Source: Leisingera sp. JC1 (GTDB lineage: Bacteria > Pseudomonadota > Alphaproteobacteria > Rhodobacterales > Rhodobacteraceae). Taken from it: a stretch of DNA of 64,000 nucleotides. Shown piece by piece: positions 28,965 to 39,098 of the stretch (within the stretch, counting starts at the first letter, position 1; every line of letters begins with the position of its first letter). The position numbers and the translations under genes are program-made. The notes below the pieces were generated by a model. It was not told the DNA's origin, searched no databases, and was given only the letters and a program-made list of their open reading frames with translations. The DNA lies in NCBI RefSeq assembly GCF_001679925.1, contig NZ_LYUZ01000081.1, forward strand, positions 179,100-243,099. Direction: 5' to 3'.

Positions 28965-30130
28965 GCGCCCGTCTGGAAGCGCAGTTTGCCTTTCTGCTCG
29001 AAGCCGACAAGCTGCGCGGTGTTGAGCGCCAGAACCTGATTACTGATTGCAGCCGCTGCGAAAACTCCGCTGAGCACAGCTGGCACCTGGCGCTTTATGC
29101 GCTGGTACTTGCCCCCTTTGCTGCCCCGGAAGTGGATGTGTTCCGCGCCATCCGGATGCTTTTGCTGCACGATCTGGTCGAGATCGACGCAGGCGACCAC
29201 CCGATTACCAATGAAGTCGACTGGGAGGCGGTTGCTAAGGCTGAGCAGGTTGCGGCCCAACGGCTGTTCGGGCTGCTGCCATCAGATCAAGGCGCTGAGT
29301 TCCTGTCCCTGTGGCACGAATTCGAAGCCGCTGAGTCTCCAGACGCGCAGTTCGCCAAGCGGGTGGATCACTGCCAGCCGATCTTTCAGACACTTTATGG
29401 CGCTACTCCACTGGACTGGCATATTGATGTGGTACGGCAGAACCTGTTCGGGGGCCGCGCGGCTGCGCTGGAGCAGCATCTGCCGGAGGCATTCCACCAC
29501 GCACTGTCGCTGCTGGGTGAAGACACAAGGTACGATTGCAGCCGCCTGAATGCCCGCCTGCCCTTCCTCAATGAGGCCGACAAGCTGAAGCTGGTCACCC
29601 GTGCCTCAAAACTTGGCGACGGCTCGCGGCACGAAAACTCGGCTGAGCACAGTTGGCATATCATGCTCTATGCCTGGGTGCTGTCAGAACACAGCTCTGA
29701 AACAGTGGAAGTGAACCGGGTGCTGCAAATGCTGCTGCTGCACGATCTGGTGGAAATTGACGCTGGCGATGCACCGATCCACGGAGTGATCGATCCCGCA
29801 GCGCTTGCTGCGCTGGCCGCCGCGGAACTGGCTGCTGCCGACCGCCTATTCGGCATGCTGCCCGCCGAGCAAGGACAGCCCATGCGTGCGGTCTGGGAAG
29901 AGTTCGAGGCCGCAGAAAGCCCGGATGCCGTATTTGCCAAATCCGTCGACCGGGTTCAGCCGGTGCTCTTGAACCTGCTGAACGGAGGCGGCAGCTGGGT
30001 CGACTACGACGTGAGCCTGCCGCAGCTCGACGCTCGCGTCGGTGGCAAGGTCAGCCGCGGCGCGCCAGATGTCTGGACCTATGTCCGTGCGCAAATTGAA
30101 CCCTGGTTCCGCGAGGCCGGACGGCTGTAA
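28961..30130 (+). CDS. Tandem HD-domain protein (two YfbR/HDDC2-like domains fused)
   Basis: The 389-residue protein is two HD phosphohydrolase domains in a row. Domain one has ENSAEHSWH with His39, LLLHDLVEIDAGD with His70-Asp71, and Asp136. Domain two repeats ENSAEHSWH with His230, LLLHDLVEIDAGD with His261-Asp262, and Asp330. Both sites keep the metal ligands and the Glu after HD found in 5'-deoxynucleotidases of the YfbR/HDDC2 family. Single-domain homologues are about 190 residues, so an internal duplication explains the length. The start is GTG at 28961, overlapping the previous stop. Confidence 0.85.
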   Translation: MSARLEAQFAFLLEADKLRGVERQNLITDCSRCENSAEHSWHLALYALVLAPFAAPEVDVFRAIRMLLLHDLVEIDAGDHPITNEVDWEAVAKAEQVAAQRLFGLLPSDQGAEFLSLWHEFEAAESPDAQFAKRVDHCQPIFQTLYGATPLDWHIDVVRQNLFGGRAAALEQHLPEAFHHALSLLGEDTRYDCSRLNARLPFLNEADKLKLVTRASKLGDGSRHENSAEHSWHIMLYAWVLSEHSSETVEVNRVLQMLLLHDLVEIDAGDAPIHGVIDPAALAALAAAELAAADRLFGMLPAEQGQPMRAVWEEFEAAESPDAVFAKSVDRVQPVLLNLLNGGGSWVDYDVSLPQLDARVGGKVSRGAPDVWTYVRAQIEPWFREAGRL

Positions 30131-30136
30131 GCGGTT

Positions 30137-30160
30137 GCGCGGTCCCCGAAGGGGCCGCGC
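30137..30160. terminator. Hairpin between convergent genes
   Basis: GCGCGG-T-CCCC (30137-30147) pairs with GGGG-CCGCGC (30151-30160) around GAA, with one bulged T. No long T-run follows, so its strength is uncertain. Confidence 0.6.
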
Positions 30161-30161
30161 T

Positions 30162-30944
30162 TCATTCCGTAAACGGTTGAAACGGCTGAGTTTCCGCACC
30201 CTTCGGCGTCAGCGTTAAAAACTCGCCCGGCTTCAGTTCGTTCCAGGCCTCTCCAGTGTCTTCCAGCGGCTCCGAGACCACTGCCCAGCCCCGCATGCTC
30301 TGGCTCCAGCGGTAGTATACGGACGGTGCAATGCTGTCCGAGGAGTAACGTGCTGTAAAAAGTGTCTGCCCATCCGACATCGCGGCCGACAGCCGCATGT
30401 GCGGAGTTGTCCCGCGCGCCCGTGACAAGCCTTCCATCCGGGCAACCGCACGCTCCAGCGCCCCTTTGGGGTCCGTATCCAGCCCTTCCCGCAGGGCCAG
30501 CAGGAACAGCACCTCGCTGTCAGTCGCACCTCTGCGGTGCTCATACAGCTCATCCGGGATGCACATATCAGCGTGACGGCGGAATTTCTCGAAGCCGCCA
30601 ACCTGCCCGTTGTGCATGAAGCTCCACTTGCCGGCCGTGAAAGGATGGCAGTTATTGCGGCTGGTAGCCGACCCGGTGGAAGCCCGCACATGCGCCAGAA
30701 ACAGCCCGGACTGCACCTGATGCACCAGCGCCCGCAGATTGCAGTCCGACCAGGCCGGGTACACATCTCGGTACAGCCCCGGTTCAGCCCGCTGGCCGTA
30801 CCAGGCGATCCCGAACCCGTCGCCATTGGTGGCAGTCTTGCATTCCACCGCCTTTTGGCTTTGTGCAATCAGCGAATGCGCTGGTGTTGAAATGATGTCC
30901 TCCAAGAAGACGTCGGCACCCGTGTAGGCAGCCCAGCGGCACAT
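30162..30944 (-). CDS. Class II glutamine amidotransferase (YafJ-like)
   Basis: The 260-residue protein is a glutaminase-type Ntn hydrolase. Cys2 directly after the initiator Met is the expected nucleophile (MCRWAAYTG). Further family motifs are GDGFGIAWYG, FLAHVRASTGS, NCHPFTAGKWSFMHNGQVGG (in parts) and ATDSEVLFLLAL. It contains no synthetase domain, so the ammonia acceptor is unknown. The family includes EgtC of ergothioneine synthesis, but no egt genes are present. Confidence 0.88.
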   Translation of the reverse strand: MCRWAAYTGADVFLEDIISTPAHSLIAQSQKAVECKTATNGDGFGIAWYGQRAEPGLYRDVYPAWSDCNLRALVHQVQSGLFLAHVRASTGSATSRNNCHPFTAGKWSFMHNGQVGGFEKFRRHADMCIPDELYEHRRGATDSEVLFLLALREGLDTDPKGALERAVARMEGLSRARGTTPHMRLSAAMSDGQTLFTARYSSDSIAPSVYYRWSQSMRGWAVVSEPLEDTGEAWNELKPGEFLTLTPKGAETQPFQPFTE

Positions 30945-31199
30945 ATGGCAATCCCCATTCCATATCCGGGAATCAGATCAGTGTTTCAATCCGACCCGCA
31001 TTATCGGGACAACCTCCTAAGAATTCTCCAATTCACAGTCCAGTGTGCCTGCGCACAATGACGTGTTCATTCACCGGCGCTTGCGGAATCTGGCCAGACC
31101 GTGCCGCATCGGGACTTCCCCGGCCTGCATAGATCGGATAGGCGGGAAGTCAGACCTGCGGCTTTATCCGCGGCAAGCGCTTGCTTAAGGGAGGCTGAA

Positions 31200-31535
31200 A
31201 TGCCGGTTCACTACGTCTACCTGATCATTGCGGTGGCAGCAGAGACCATCGGCACCACAGCGCTGCAGGCCAGCCAGCAGTTCAGCAAACTTGGCCCTTC
31301 TCTGATCGTGCTCGTCGCCTATGCCTTTTCATTCTACATGATGGGGCTCACGCTCAAATTCATGCCCGTGGGCATCGTCTACGCCATCTGGTCCGGGCTT
31401 GGCATCCTGCTGATTGCCGTCATTGCATTCATTGTCTTCGGGCAAAAACTGGACCTGCCCGCTGTTATCGGCATGGTGCTGATCATGTCCGGAATCGTCA
31501 TAATCCACCTGTTTTCCAAGTCCTCGGGCCACTGA
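31200..31535 (+). CDS. Small multidrug resistance (SMR) family transporter
   Basis: This 111-residue inner-membrane protein has four helices, the SMR length and layout. The key charged residue of helix one is present (Glu15 in IIAVAAETIGTTAL, equivalent to EmrE Glu14). AAGGGAGG at 31188-31195 fixes the ATG at 31200. SMR proteins exchange protons for cationic drugs, quaternary amines or guanidinium; the substrate here is not determined. Confidence 0.9.
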   Translation: MPVHYVYLIIAVAAETIGTTALQASQQFSKLGPSLIVLVAYAFSFYMMGLTLKFMPVGIVYAIWSGLGILLIAVIAFIVFGQKLDLPAVIGMVLIMSGIVIIHLFSKSSGH

Positions 31536-31628
31536 TCGGCATTTGAGGCGGCCCGCGGCGGTTTTCCTCTGGCCTTTGTGCGGGGTTCGGGCTATGCGCG
31601 GCCCAACTTCCTTACAAAGGCGAACGTC

Positions 31629-33449
31629 ATGGATATGCGCAACATTGCGATCATTGCTCACGTTGACCACGGCAAGACCACCCTGGTTGACGAGCTGCTG
31701 AAACAGTCCGGCGCCTTCCGCGAAAACCAGGCTGTGGCGGAACGCGCCATGGACAGCAACGATCTGGAGCGCGAGCGCGGCATCACCATTTTTGCCAAAC
31801 CGACCTCGGTGGAATGGCACGGCACCCGCATCAACATCGTCGACACCCCCGGCCACGCCGATTTCGGCGGCGAGGTTGAGCGGATCCTGTCGATGGTCGA
31901 CGGCGTGGTGCTGCTGGTAGATGCGGCCGAAGGCCCGATGCCGCAGACCAAGTTCGTGACCTCCAAGGCGCTGGCCTTGGGCCTGCGTCCGATTGTGGTT
32001 CTGAACAAGGTCGACAAACCGGATGCCGAGCCCGACCGTGCATTGGACGAATGCTTTGACCTCTTTGCATCGCTGGACGCCACTGAGGACCAGCTGGACT
32101 TCCCGCACATGTATGCCTCCGGCCGCAACGGCTGGGCCGACAATGAGCTGGATGGCCCCCGCAAGGACCTGAGCGCGCTGTTCAACCTGATCGTTAATCA
32201 CGTGCCAGAGCCCAAGCAGGTGAAGAAGCAGAACGACGATTTCCGTATGCTGGCAACCACGCTGGGCAGCGACCCGTTTGTTGGCCGCCTGCTGACCGGC
32301 CGGGTTGAGACCGGCACGCTCAAGGTCGGCGCCACCGTGCAGGCAATCTCCCGCATCGGCCAGAAGATCGAACAGTTCCGCGTGACCAAGATCCAGGCTT
32401 TCCGCGGTCTGGCACAACAGGACATCGAAGAAGCCCAGGCAGGCGACATCGTCTCCATCGCCGGCATGTCTAAGGCCACCGTGGCCGACACCATCTGCGC
32501 CCTGGCCGTGGATGAGCCGCTCGATGCGCAGCCGATCGACCCGCCGACCATCACCGTGACTTTCGGCATCAACGACAGCCCGCTGGCCGGCCGTGACGGC
32601 AAAAAAGTGCAGTCCCGCGTCATCCGCGACCGCCTGATGAAAGAGGCAGAATCCAACGTCGCTATCAAGATCGCTGACACCCCAGGCGGCGAAGCCTTCG
32701 AGGTCTCCGGCCGCGGTGAATTGCAGATGGGCGTTCTGATCGAAAACATGCGCCGCGAGGGCTTTGAGCTGTCGATCTCCCGCCCGCAGGTGATCATGAA
32801 GGAAGTCGACGGCGTCCGCATGGAGCCGATCGAAGAAGCCACCATCGACGTGGATGACGAATACTCCGGCGCGGTGATCGAGAAGCTGACCGGCGCCCGC
32901 AAGGGTGAGCTGGTCGAGATGAAGCCTGCAGGCGCAGGCAAGACCCGCATCATCGCCCACGTGCCCTCGCGCGGGCTGATCGGCTACCACGGCGAGTTCC
33001 TGACCGACACCCGCGGCACCGGCGTGCTGAACCGTGTGTTCCATGGCTGGGCGCCGCACAAGGGATCAATCCCGGGCCGCCGTGCAGGCGTTCTGATCTC
33101 GATGGAGAACGGCCAGTCCGTGGCATACGCGCTGTGGAACCTGGAAGAGCGCGGCAAGATGATGATCGGCGCCCAGGCCGACGTCTACACCGGCATGATC
33201 ATCGGCGAGCACTCCCGCGACAACGATCTGGAAGTGAACCCGCTGAAGGGCAAGAAGCTGACCAACGTGCGCGCATCCGGCTCCGATGAGGCCGTGCGCC
33301 TGACCACCCCGATGTCGCTGTCGCTGGAAGAGGCCATTGCCTACATCAACGACGACGAACTGGTTGAGGTGACACCGAACAAGGTACGCCTGCGTAAACG
33401 CTACCTGGACCCGCATGAACGCAAGCGGATGTCCAAGGCCAGCGCCTGA
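31629..33449 (+). CDS. typA: Translational GTPase TypA/BipA
   Basis: TypA is a ribosome-binding GTPase of the elongation factor G type that aids 50S assembly and stress growth. The 606-residue protein begins [19 protein letters not shown], with G1 AHVDHGKT, G3 [11 protein letters not shown] and G4 NKVDKPDA. Domains III, V and the TypA-specific C-terminal domain follow. The ATG at 31629 is preferred to one 17 codons upstream because the family begins there. Confidence 0.95.
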   Translation: MDMRNIAIIAHVDHGKTTLVDELLKQSGAFRENQAVAERAMDSNDLERERGITIFAKPTSVEWHGTRINIVDTPGHADFGGEVERILSMVDGVVLLVDAAEGPMPQTKFVTSKALALGLRPIVVLNKVDKPDAEPDRALDECFDLFASLDATEDQLDFPHMYASGRNGWADNELDGPRKDLSALFNLIVNHVPEPKQVKKQNDDFRMLATTLGSDPFVGRLLTGRVETGTLKVGATVQAISRIGQKIEQFRVTKIQAFRGLAQQDIEEAQAGDIVSIAGMSKATVADTICALAVDEPLDAQPIDPPTITVTFGINDSPLAGRDGKKVQSRVIRDRLMKEAESNVAIKIADTPGGEAFEVSGRGELQMGVLIENMRREGFELSISRPQVIMKEVDGVRMEPIEEATIDVDDEYSGAVIEKLTGARKGELVEMKPAGAGKTRIIAHVPSRGLIGYHGEFLTDTRGTGVLNRVFHGWAPHKGSIPGRRAGVLISMENGQSVAYALWNLEERGKMMIGAQADVYTGMIIGEHSRDNDLEVNPLKGKKLTNVRASGSDEAVRLTTPMSLSLEEAIAYINDDELVEVTPNKVRLRKRYLDPHERKRMSKASA

Positions 33450-33456
33450 CGAACCG

Positions 33457-33489
33457 AAAACGGCGGCAGAGACATCTGCCGCCGTTTTT
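33457..33489. terminator. Bidirectional terminator after typA
   Basis: AAAACGGCGGCAGA (33457-33470) pairs with TCTGCCGCCGTTTT (33475-33488), loop GACA, then T residues. It also ends the convergent MOSC gene. Confidence 0.88.
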
Positions 33490-33971
33490 CATTCTGCGTC
33501 CTGCAGGAAAGTGACGCTATCGCCCAAGGCCACCCGGCCCGGCTGCAGCACCTCGGCATACCAGCCGCCATGCCCGCGCATCGCATTGTATCCCCCGTGC
33601 CCCAGCACCTCCTCCATCCGCGAACATGGCGGACAGGGGCCGGTGATGCGAACCACAGCAGTGCCAGCCCTTAGCGTGGCCTTGCGCAAAGCAGCAAGAT
33701 TGATACCCGAAACAACAAGGTTTCGCCGCAGCTGTTCCGGCTGCACCTTCTCCAGTCCCGCCAAGGCGGCGATGACCGGGAGATGTTCTGCCTGGATCAA
33801 AGTGACAGCGCGTTTGCCCTTCTTGGCATGGTCACCACCGAGACCGGCCAAGGTGATGTCCGCCGAGCCGGGAGTGAGCACATCCTCGCGCCGCCCAGGG
33901 CGCACACCGATCCACGCCACCCGGCCCGCGGCCGCGTGGCGTTTCAGCATTTCCGCAAACGCGGTGACCAC
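33489..33971 (-). CDS. MOSC-domain protein
   Basis: The 160-residue protein is a single MOSC domain, a fold that handles sulfur bound to cysteine in molybdenum-cofactor sulfurases and YiiM-like reductases. GGDHAKKGKRAVTLIQ, ELRRNLVVSG-like sequence and GPCPPCSRMEEVLG with its cysteines are visible. The start is a GTG at 33971 sharing one base with the upstream stop; an ATG seven codons later is possible. Confidence 0.85.
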   Translation of the reverse strand: MVTAFAEMLKRHAAAGRVAWIGVRPGRREDVLTPGSADITLAGLGGDHAKKGKRAVTLIQAEHLPVIAALAGLEKVQPEQLRRNLVVSGINLAALRKATLRAGTAVVRITGPCPPCSRMEEVLGHGGYNAMRGHGGWYAEVLQPGRVALGDSVTFLQDAE

Positions 33972-34258
33972 TACTCGGAGGTTTCCACCACCATCAGCTC
34001 GCGCTCAGAGGCGCCGCGCGCGTGGCTCAGGGCTTCCTGGTATTCTGGGCTGTGGTAACAATCCACCGCGGCTTCGACGCTGGGGAATTTCGCAACCACG
34101 TTGCGCGGGCGCTCTTTGCCTTCCAGCTGCACGAACCGGCCGCCGCGGGCAATGAAGGTACCGCCATGCGCGGCGATGGCCGGGCCTGCCAGTTCGGCAT
34201 ATTTGCCATAGGCATCGGCGTCGGTAACGGTCACATGTGCAATCCAAAGTGCGGACAT
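33971..34258 (-). CDS. DUF1330 family protein
   Basis: This 95-residue cytosolic protein has the dimeric alpha/beta ferredoxin-like fold of DUF1330: WIAHVTVTDADAYGKYAELA at the start, then RGGRFVQLEG and FPSVEAAVDCYHSPEYQEA. Function is unknown for most of the family. It is coupled by a one-base overlap to the MOSC gene. Confidence 0.88.
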   Translation of the reverse strand: MSALWIAHVTVTDADAYGKYAELAGPAIAAHGGTFIARGGRFVQLEGKERPRNVVAKFPSVEAAVDCYHSPEYQEALSHARGASERELMVVETSE

Positions 34259-34279
34259 CGGAGCCTCCCAGTTTCATGA

Positions 34280-34327
34280 TCTTTCCGGCAGCTTAGGCAG
34301 ATTGCCGGAAAGACCAAGTCTTTTTTT
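34280..34327 (+). terminator. Terminator-like inverted repeat facing the plus strand
   Basis: TCTTTCCGGCA (34280-34290) and TGCCGGAAAGA (34303-34313) are perfect 11-base arms, and seven T residues lie at 34321-34327 on the plus strand. Both flanking genes are on the minus strand, so in that sense it would stop antisense transcription entering alaS; it may also act as the 3' hairpin of alaS mRNA. Confidence 0.45.
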
Positions 34328-34337
34328 GACCAAATGG

Positions 34338-36989
34338 TCAGCCAGCCAGCAGTGCTTCCGCTGCCTTGATGGCTTCGTCGGCTCCGGAGAAATCCTTGCC
34401 GCCGCCCTGGGCCATATCCGGACGGCCGCCCCCGCCCTTTCCGCCCACAGCAGGCACTGCCGCTTTCAGCACGTCCACAGCCGAGATGTCGCCGGTCAGA
34501 TCGTCGGTGACACCAGCAGCCACGGCCACCTTGCCGTCGTCCTCCGCGATCAGCAGGATCACACCGGAGCCGATGTTCTGCTTGTGCTTGTCGATCAGGC
34601 CGCGCAGGTCCTTGCCGGACACGCCCTGCAGCGCCTGGGCCAGGAACTTCTTGCCATTGACGTTCTTGGCTTCGGCACCGCCGCCGGAGCCGCCGCCCAT
34701 GGCAATCTGCTGCTTGAGGTTGGAAATCTCGTTCTGCAGCGCCTTGCGTTCGTCCATCATCGCCTTCAGGCGGTCCAGAACCTCCGCGGGCTGCGCCTTC
34801 AGCGCGCCGGCGACCTCTGCCATGCGGCCAGCTTCACGCTCCAGATGCTCCACCGCCGCGGCACCAGTCAGCGCCTCGATCCGGCGCACGCCGGCAGAGG
34901 ACGCGCTGTCGCCCAGGATGACGAAGGTGCCGATGTCACCGGTCTGCTTCACATGGGTGCCGCCGCACAGTTCGATAGAATAGGTATCACCGTCGTGGCC
35001 CTTGCCGGTCGGCGCTCGACCCATGGAGACAACGCGGACCTCTTCGCCGTATTTCTCTCCGAACAGCGCCTGGGCGCCCAGTTCGCGCGCGTCATCCGGG
35101 GTCATGATCCGGGTCGAGACCGGCGTGTTCTGACGAATGAAACCATTCACTTCCGAGCCGACCTTAGCCAGTTCATCCCCGCTCATCGCCTTGTTGTGGC
35201 TGAAGTCGAACCGCAGCCGGTCTTCAGCATTCAGCGAGCCCTTCTGGGCCACATGTTCCCCCAGCGCGTTGCGAAGTGCCTCGTGCAGAAGGTGGGTGGC
35301 CGAATGGTTGGCGCGGATCTTGCTGCGGCGCGCGTGATCCACTTCCATCGCCGCGCCCTTGCCAACGGCGATCTCGCCCTCGGTCACTTCGGCGATGTGC
35401 AGGAACAGGCCCTCAACCTTTTTGGTATCGGTGATGCGGGCCGCGCCACCCTCAACAGTCAGCACACCGGTATCGCCCACCTGGCCGCCGCTTTCGCCGT
35501 AGAACGGCGTCTGGTTCAGAATGACCTGCACCGTGTCGCCCTTGGCCGCGGATTGCACCTGTGAACCGTCCTTGACGATGGCAACGATCTGGCCCTCGGC
35601 CTTTTCGGTTTCATAACCCAGGAAGTCAGTGGCGCCGGCCGCGTCGACAATGTCGAAATAGACCTTCACATCCGCAGCTTCGCCCAGACCGATGCCGCCC
35701 GCGCGGGATTTCTCTTTCTGCTCTTTCATCGCAGCGTCGAACCCATCGGTGTCGACTTCGATCTCCTTGGCCCGCAGGGCGTCCTGAGTCAGGTCGAGCG
35801 GAAAGCCGTAGGTGTCATACAGCTTGAACGCGGTTTCACCCGGCAGCACGTCGCCCTTGCCCAGATCGGCAGAGGCTTCGTCCAGCAGCTTCAGACCGCG
35901 GTCCAGGGTCTTGAGGAAGCGGGTTTCTTCCTGCTCGAAGGTTTCTTCGATCAGCGCCTGGCCCTGGCCGAGCTCCGGATAGGCCGCCCCCATCTTCTGC
36001 ACCAGCGACGGCACCAGCTTGTGCATCACCGGATCGGTGGCACCCAGCAGCGAGGCATGGCGCATCGCGCGGCGCATGATCCGGCGCAGCACATAACCGC
36101 GGCCTTCGTTCGACGGCAGCACGCCTTCGGCAATCAGGAAGGAGCAGGAGCGCAAGTGGTCGGCGATCACCCGGTGATGCACATTCTGGTCGCCGAAGGG
36201 ATCAGTGTTGGTGACATTGGCCGATGCTTCGATCAACGACTTGAACAGATCGGTCTCATAGTTGTCATGGGTGCCCTGCAGCAGCGCCGCGATCCGCTCC
36301 AGCCCCATGCCGGTGTCGATGGACTGCATCTCCAGATCCACCATCGAACCATCCGCGAACTTCTCGTTCTGCATGAAGACGAGGTTCCAGATCTCGATGA
36401 AGCGGTCGCCGTCTTCCTCCGGAGAGCCCGGAGGCCCCCCCCAGATGTGGTCGCCGTGGTCATAAAAGATCTCGGTACAGGGGCCGCAGGGGCCGGTATC
36501 CCCCATCTGCCAGAAGTTGTCAGATGTCGCGATGCGGATGATCCGGTCTTCCGGCACGCCCATCTTCTTCCAGATTTCAAAGGCTTCGTCGTCAGTATGG
36601 TAGACGGTGGTGTAAAGCCGGTCTTTCGGAATATCGAATTCCTTGGTGATCAGCTCCCAGGCGAAGGGGATCGCTTCATGCTTGAAGTAGTCGCCGAAGG
36701 AGAAGTTGCCGAGCATCTCGAAGAACGTGTGGTGGCGTGCGGTATAGCCAACGTTGTCGAGGTCGTTGTGCTTGCCGCCTGCACGCACGCATTTCTGCGA
36801 GGTCGTCGCGCGCTTGTAGTCGCGGGTTTCCACCCCGGTAAAGCAGTTCTTGAACTGAACCATGCCCGAGTTGGTGAACATCAGGGTCGGGTCATTGCGC
36901 GGCACCAGCGGGCTGGATTCGACAACTTCATGCCCCTGCTTGGCAAAGTAGTTCAGAAAGGTTGAGCGGATATCGTTGAGCGTCGGCAT
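34338..36989 (-). CDS. alaS: Alanyl-tRNA synthetase
   Basis: AlaRS charges tRNA-Ala and edits mischarged Ser and Gly. The 883-residue protein has the class II catalytic core ([15 protein letters not shown], then [13 protein letters not shown]), the editing domain with [16 protein letters not shown] and the matching [12 protein letters not shown], and a C-Ala domain that ends in a Gly-rich [16 protein letters not shown]. Length is normal. It lies downstream of recA in the same direction, the order known from many alphaproteobacteria. Confidence 0.97.
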   Translation of the reverse strand: MPTLNDIRSTFLNYFAKQGHEVVESSPLVPRNDPTLMFTNSGMVQFKNCFTGVETRDYKRATTSQKCVRAGGKHNDLDNVGYTARHHTFFEMLGNFSFGDYFKHEAIPFAWELITKEFDIPKDRLYTTVYHTDDEAFEIWKKMGVPEDRIIRIATSDNFWQMGDTGPCGPCTEIFYDHGDHIWGGPPGSPEEDGDRFIEIWNLVFMQNEKFADGSMVDLEMQSIDTGMGLERIAALLQGTHDNYETDLFKSLIEASANVTNTDPFGDQNVHHRVIADHLRSCSFLIAEGVLPSNEGRGYVLRRIMRRAMRHASLLGATDPVMHKLVPSLVQKMGAAYPELGQGQALIEETFEQEETRFLKTLDRGLKLLDEASADLGKGDVLPGETAFKLYDTYGFPLDLTQDALRAKEIEVDTDGFDAAMKEQKEKSRAGGIGLGEAADVKVYFDIVDAAGATDFLGYETEKAEGQIVAIVKDGSQVQSAAKGDTVQVILNQTPFYGESGGQVGDTGVLTVEGGAARITDTKKVEGLFLHIAEVTEGEIAVGKGAAMEVDHARRSKIRANHSATHLLHEALRNALGEHVAQKGSLNAEDRLRFDFSHNKAMSGDELAKVGSEVNGFIRQNTPVSTRIMTPDDARELGAQALFGEKYGEEVRVVSMGRAPTGKGHDGDTYSIELCGGTHVKQTGDIGTFVILGDSASSAGVRRIEALTGAAAVEHLEREAGRMAEVAGALKAQPAEVLDRLKAMMDERKALQNEISNLKQQIAMGGGSGGGAEAKNVNGKKFLAQALQGVSGKDLRGLIDKHKQNIGSGVILLIAEDDGKVAVAAGVTDDLTGDISAVDVLKAAVPAVGGKGGGGRPDMAQGGGKDFSGADEAIKAAEALLAG

Positions 36990-37082
36990 ATGCGGGATCT
37001 CTTGCGGGCTTTTCTAAGCGTTCCGGGCAGGTTTAACCCCGCACCATTGCTCTGTCCACAGCGGGAAGCGGCGTCGCCCCGC

Positions 37083-37111
37083 GAAAAAGGGCGCAGCTCG
37101 CGCTGCGCCCT
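37083..37111 (-). terminator. Terminator between recA and alaS
   Basis: AGGGCGCAGC (37088-37097) pairs with GCTGCGCCCT (37102-37111), loop TCGC. On the minus strand it is followed by five T residues, so it ends recA transcription about 95 bases past the stop. Confidence 0.8.
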
Positions 37112-37149
37112 CACCATTTTGGGTTTTGATCAGATTTTCCGGCGCTTAG

Positions 37150-37205
37150 AGCATTCCGCATACCCAGGGAACGCAAAACCGGTTCCCACTTTTGCGCGGC
37201 ATGCT
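37150..37205. repeat. Imperfect palindromic element after recA
   Basis: Outer arms AGCATTCCGC (37150-37159) and GCGGCATGCT (37196-37205) differ at one base. Inside, GGGAAC (37167-37172) can pair with GTTCCC (37182-37187), or GCAAAA (37173-37178) with TTTTGC (37190-37195). The core GTGGGAACCGGTTTTGCG on the minus strand resembles a short intergenic repeat I have seen repeatedly in alphaproteobacterial genomes. Only one copy is found in this window. Confidence 0.5.
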
Positions 37206-38273
37206 TCAGGCCTCTAGGATATCGTCCGCGCCGTCCGTTTCCGGACGCTCGAATTCCAGCCCATGAGAGGCGCGGATCTTATCCTCAATGTCAAAGGCGA
37301 TCGCCGGGTTGTCCTTCAGGAAGGTCTTGGCGTTCTCCCGCCCCTGCCCGATCCGCTCGTCCCCGTAGGAGAACCATGCACCGGATTTGTTGACGACACC
37401 GGCCGCCACGCCAAGATCCAGCAGTTCACCCATCTTGGAGATGCCTTCGCCATACATGATGTCGAATTCCACCTGTTTGAAAGGCGGCGCCACCTTGTTC
37501 TTCACCACCTTGACGCGGGTTGCGTTGCCGACCACCTCGTCACGGTCCTTGATCGAGCCGATGCGGCGGATGTCCAGACGGACGGAGGAGTAGAACTTCA
37601 GCGCGTTGCCGCCGGTAGTGGTTTCGGGCGAGCCGAACATCACGCCGATCTTCATGCGGATCTGGTTGATGAAGATCACCATGCATTTGGAGCGGCTGAT
37701 GGAGCCGGTCAGCTTTCGCATTGCCTGGCTCATCAGACGGGCCTGCACGCCGACGTTGCTGTCGCCCATGTCGCCCTCAAGCTCCGACTTCGGGGTCAGT
37801 GCCGCCACCGAGTCGACAATCACCATGTTGACCGCGCCGGAGCGCACCAGCGTGTCAGTGATTTCCAGCGCCTGTTCGCCGGTGTCGGGCTGCGAAATCA
37901 GCAGTTCATCCAGATCGACACCCAGCTTGGCCGCATACTGCGGATCCAGCGCATGTTCCGCATCGACAAAGGCGCAAACGCCGCCCTTTTTCTGCTGTTC
38001 CGCAATGCAGTGCAGGGTCAGCGTGGTTTTGCCCGAGCTTTCCGGGCCATAGATTTCGATGATCCGCCCCATCGGCAGGCCGCCGATCCCCAGCGCGATG
38101 TCGAGCCCCAGAGAGCCGGTCGAGCTTGCCTCGATCTCGTGCATGGCATTGCCATCGCCGAGCTTCATGATCGAACCCTTGCCGAACTGCCGCTCAATCT
38201 GGGCAAGCGCGCTGTCGAGCGCCTTTTGCTTGTCACCGCTTACTTTATTTTTCATGGTCAAAAGATCCGCCAT
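37206..38273 (-). CDS. recA: Recombinase RecA
   Basis: RecA forms filaments on single-stranded DNA for recombination repair and triggers LexA self-cleavage. The 355-residue protein has Walker [11 protein letters not shown] near residue 70, [17 protein letters not shown], and loop L2 sequence [20 protein letters not shown]. The start [10 protein letters not shown] is the common one in this order, preceded by AAGGGA; a GTG nine codons upstream is rejected. A LexA-type box lies about 60 bases before the start. Confidence 0.97.
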   Translation of the reverse strand: MADLLTMKNKVSGDKQKALDSALAQIERQFGKGSIMKLGDGNAMHEIEASSTGSLGLDIALGIGGLPMGRIIEIYGPESSGKTTLTLHCIAEQQKKGGVCAFVDAEHALDPQYAAKLGVDLDELLISQPDTGEQALEITDTLVRSGAVNMVIVDSVAALTPKSELEGDMGDSNVGVQARLMSQAMRKLTGSISRSKCMVIFINQIRMKIGVMFGSPETTTGGNALKFYSSVRLDIRRIGSIKDRDEVVGNATRVKVVKNKVAPPFKQVEFDIMYGEGISKMGELLDLGVAAGVVNKSGAWFSYGDERIGQGRENAKTFLKDNPAIAFDIEDKIRASHGLEFERPETDGADDILEA

Positions 38274-38329
38274 AGTCCCTTGTCCTTTTCTATGTGTCAC
38301 ACACCGGGGCGCGCGGCAATCACTGCTTT

Positions 38330-38344
38330 GTTCACCTCTTGTTC
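38330..38344. promoter_or_regulatory. LexA box (alphaproteobacterial SOS motif) before recA
   Basis: GTTC at 38330-38333 and GTTC at 38341-38344 are separated by seven bases, giving the GTTC-N7-GTTC consensus of alphaproteobacterial LexA. It lies 57 bases upstream of the recA start. Confidence 0.85.
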
Positions 38345-38465
38345 CTTATGAGATCAAAAAGAGAACATTGCAACAAGTTTCTGGTGTACCCACTTCGGGA
38401 CCGGGATGTTAAAGATTGGTTTATGGTTAATCGGCAGCAAGATTTTTTACCGGGCAGTTGACGGA

Positions 38466-39065
38466 ATGATGATATTTTTCAAGGAACGGCTGGCGCTTCT
38501 GTCTGTTCCCAAAACCGGCACCACCGCGTTTCAGGCGGCCCTGCGCGACCGCGCCGACCTGGTTATTTCCGATCCGCCGGAGCTGAAACATGCACCGCTC
38601 TACCGCTACAACCGCTGGATCCGGCCAATGTTCGAGAAGGTCTGCGGTGCTGAACTGGAGGTTGCGGCTGTCGTGCGTGAACCCGTCAGCTGGCTGGGCA
38701 GCTGGTACCGGTACCGTCAACGCCCGGCGCTGGACGGCAAGCCCAACTCGACCAAGGGGGTCAGTTTCGACGACTTCCTGCGCGCTCATTGCAAAGGCAA
38801 GCCGCCCGCCTTTGCCAATGTCGGCAGCCAGGCCAAATTCCTGGAGGCCCAGCCCAATGGCTGCAAAGTGACCCAACTGTTCCGCTATGAGGATCAGGAC
38901 GCGCTTAAAGGTTTTCTTGAATACCGTCTGAACACCGGAATCCACCTGGAACGCAAAAACGTCAGCCCTCAGGCGCCTTTAGATCTCAGCCCTGAGGCTG
39001 AGGCGCATCTGCGGCGCAAACGCTCGGCTGAGTTTGAATTCTACAGCAGCATTCCAGGCCGCTGA
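38466..39065 (+). CDS. Sulfotransferase-like P-loop protein
   Basis: The product has about 199 residues. LLSVPKTGTTAFQ near the N-terminus is the 5'-phosphosulfate-binding loop of sulfotransferases, and AAVVREPVSWLGSWYRY matches the 3'-phosphate motif. The sulfate acceptor is unknown. The start is uncertain: ATGs at 38466 and 38469 fit the family, while one at 38406 would add 20 residues. The gene is divergent from recA and converges with cckA. Confidence 0.78.
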   Translation: MMIFFKERLALLSVPKTGTTAFQAALRDRADLVISDPPELKHAPLYRYNRWIRPMFEKVCGAELEVAAVVREPVSWLGSWYRYRQRPALDGKPNSTKGVSFDDFLRAHCKGKPPAFANVGSQAKFLEAQPNGCKVTQLFRYEDQDALKGFLEYRLNTGIHLERKNVSPQAPLDLSPEAEAHLRRKRSAEFEFYSSIPGR

Positions 39066-39068
39066 AAC

Positions 39069-39094
39069 ACAACCTGCCGGAACCGGCAGGTTGT
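39069..39094. terminator. Bidirectional terminator
   Basis: ACAACCTGCCGG (39069-39080) pairs perfectly with CCGGCAGGTTGT (39083-39094). It separates the convergent sulfotransferase and cckA genes. Confidence 0.8.
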
Positions 39095-39098
39095 CAGG

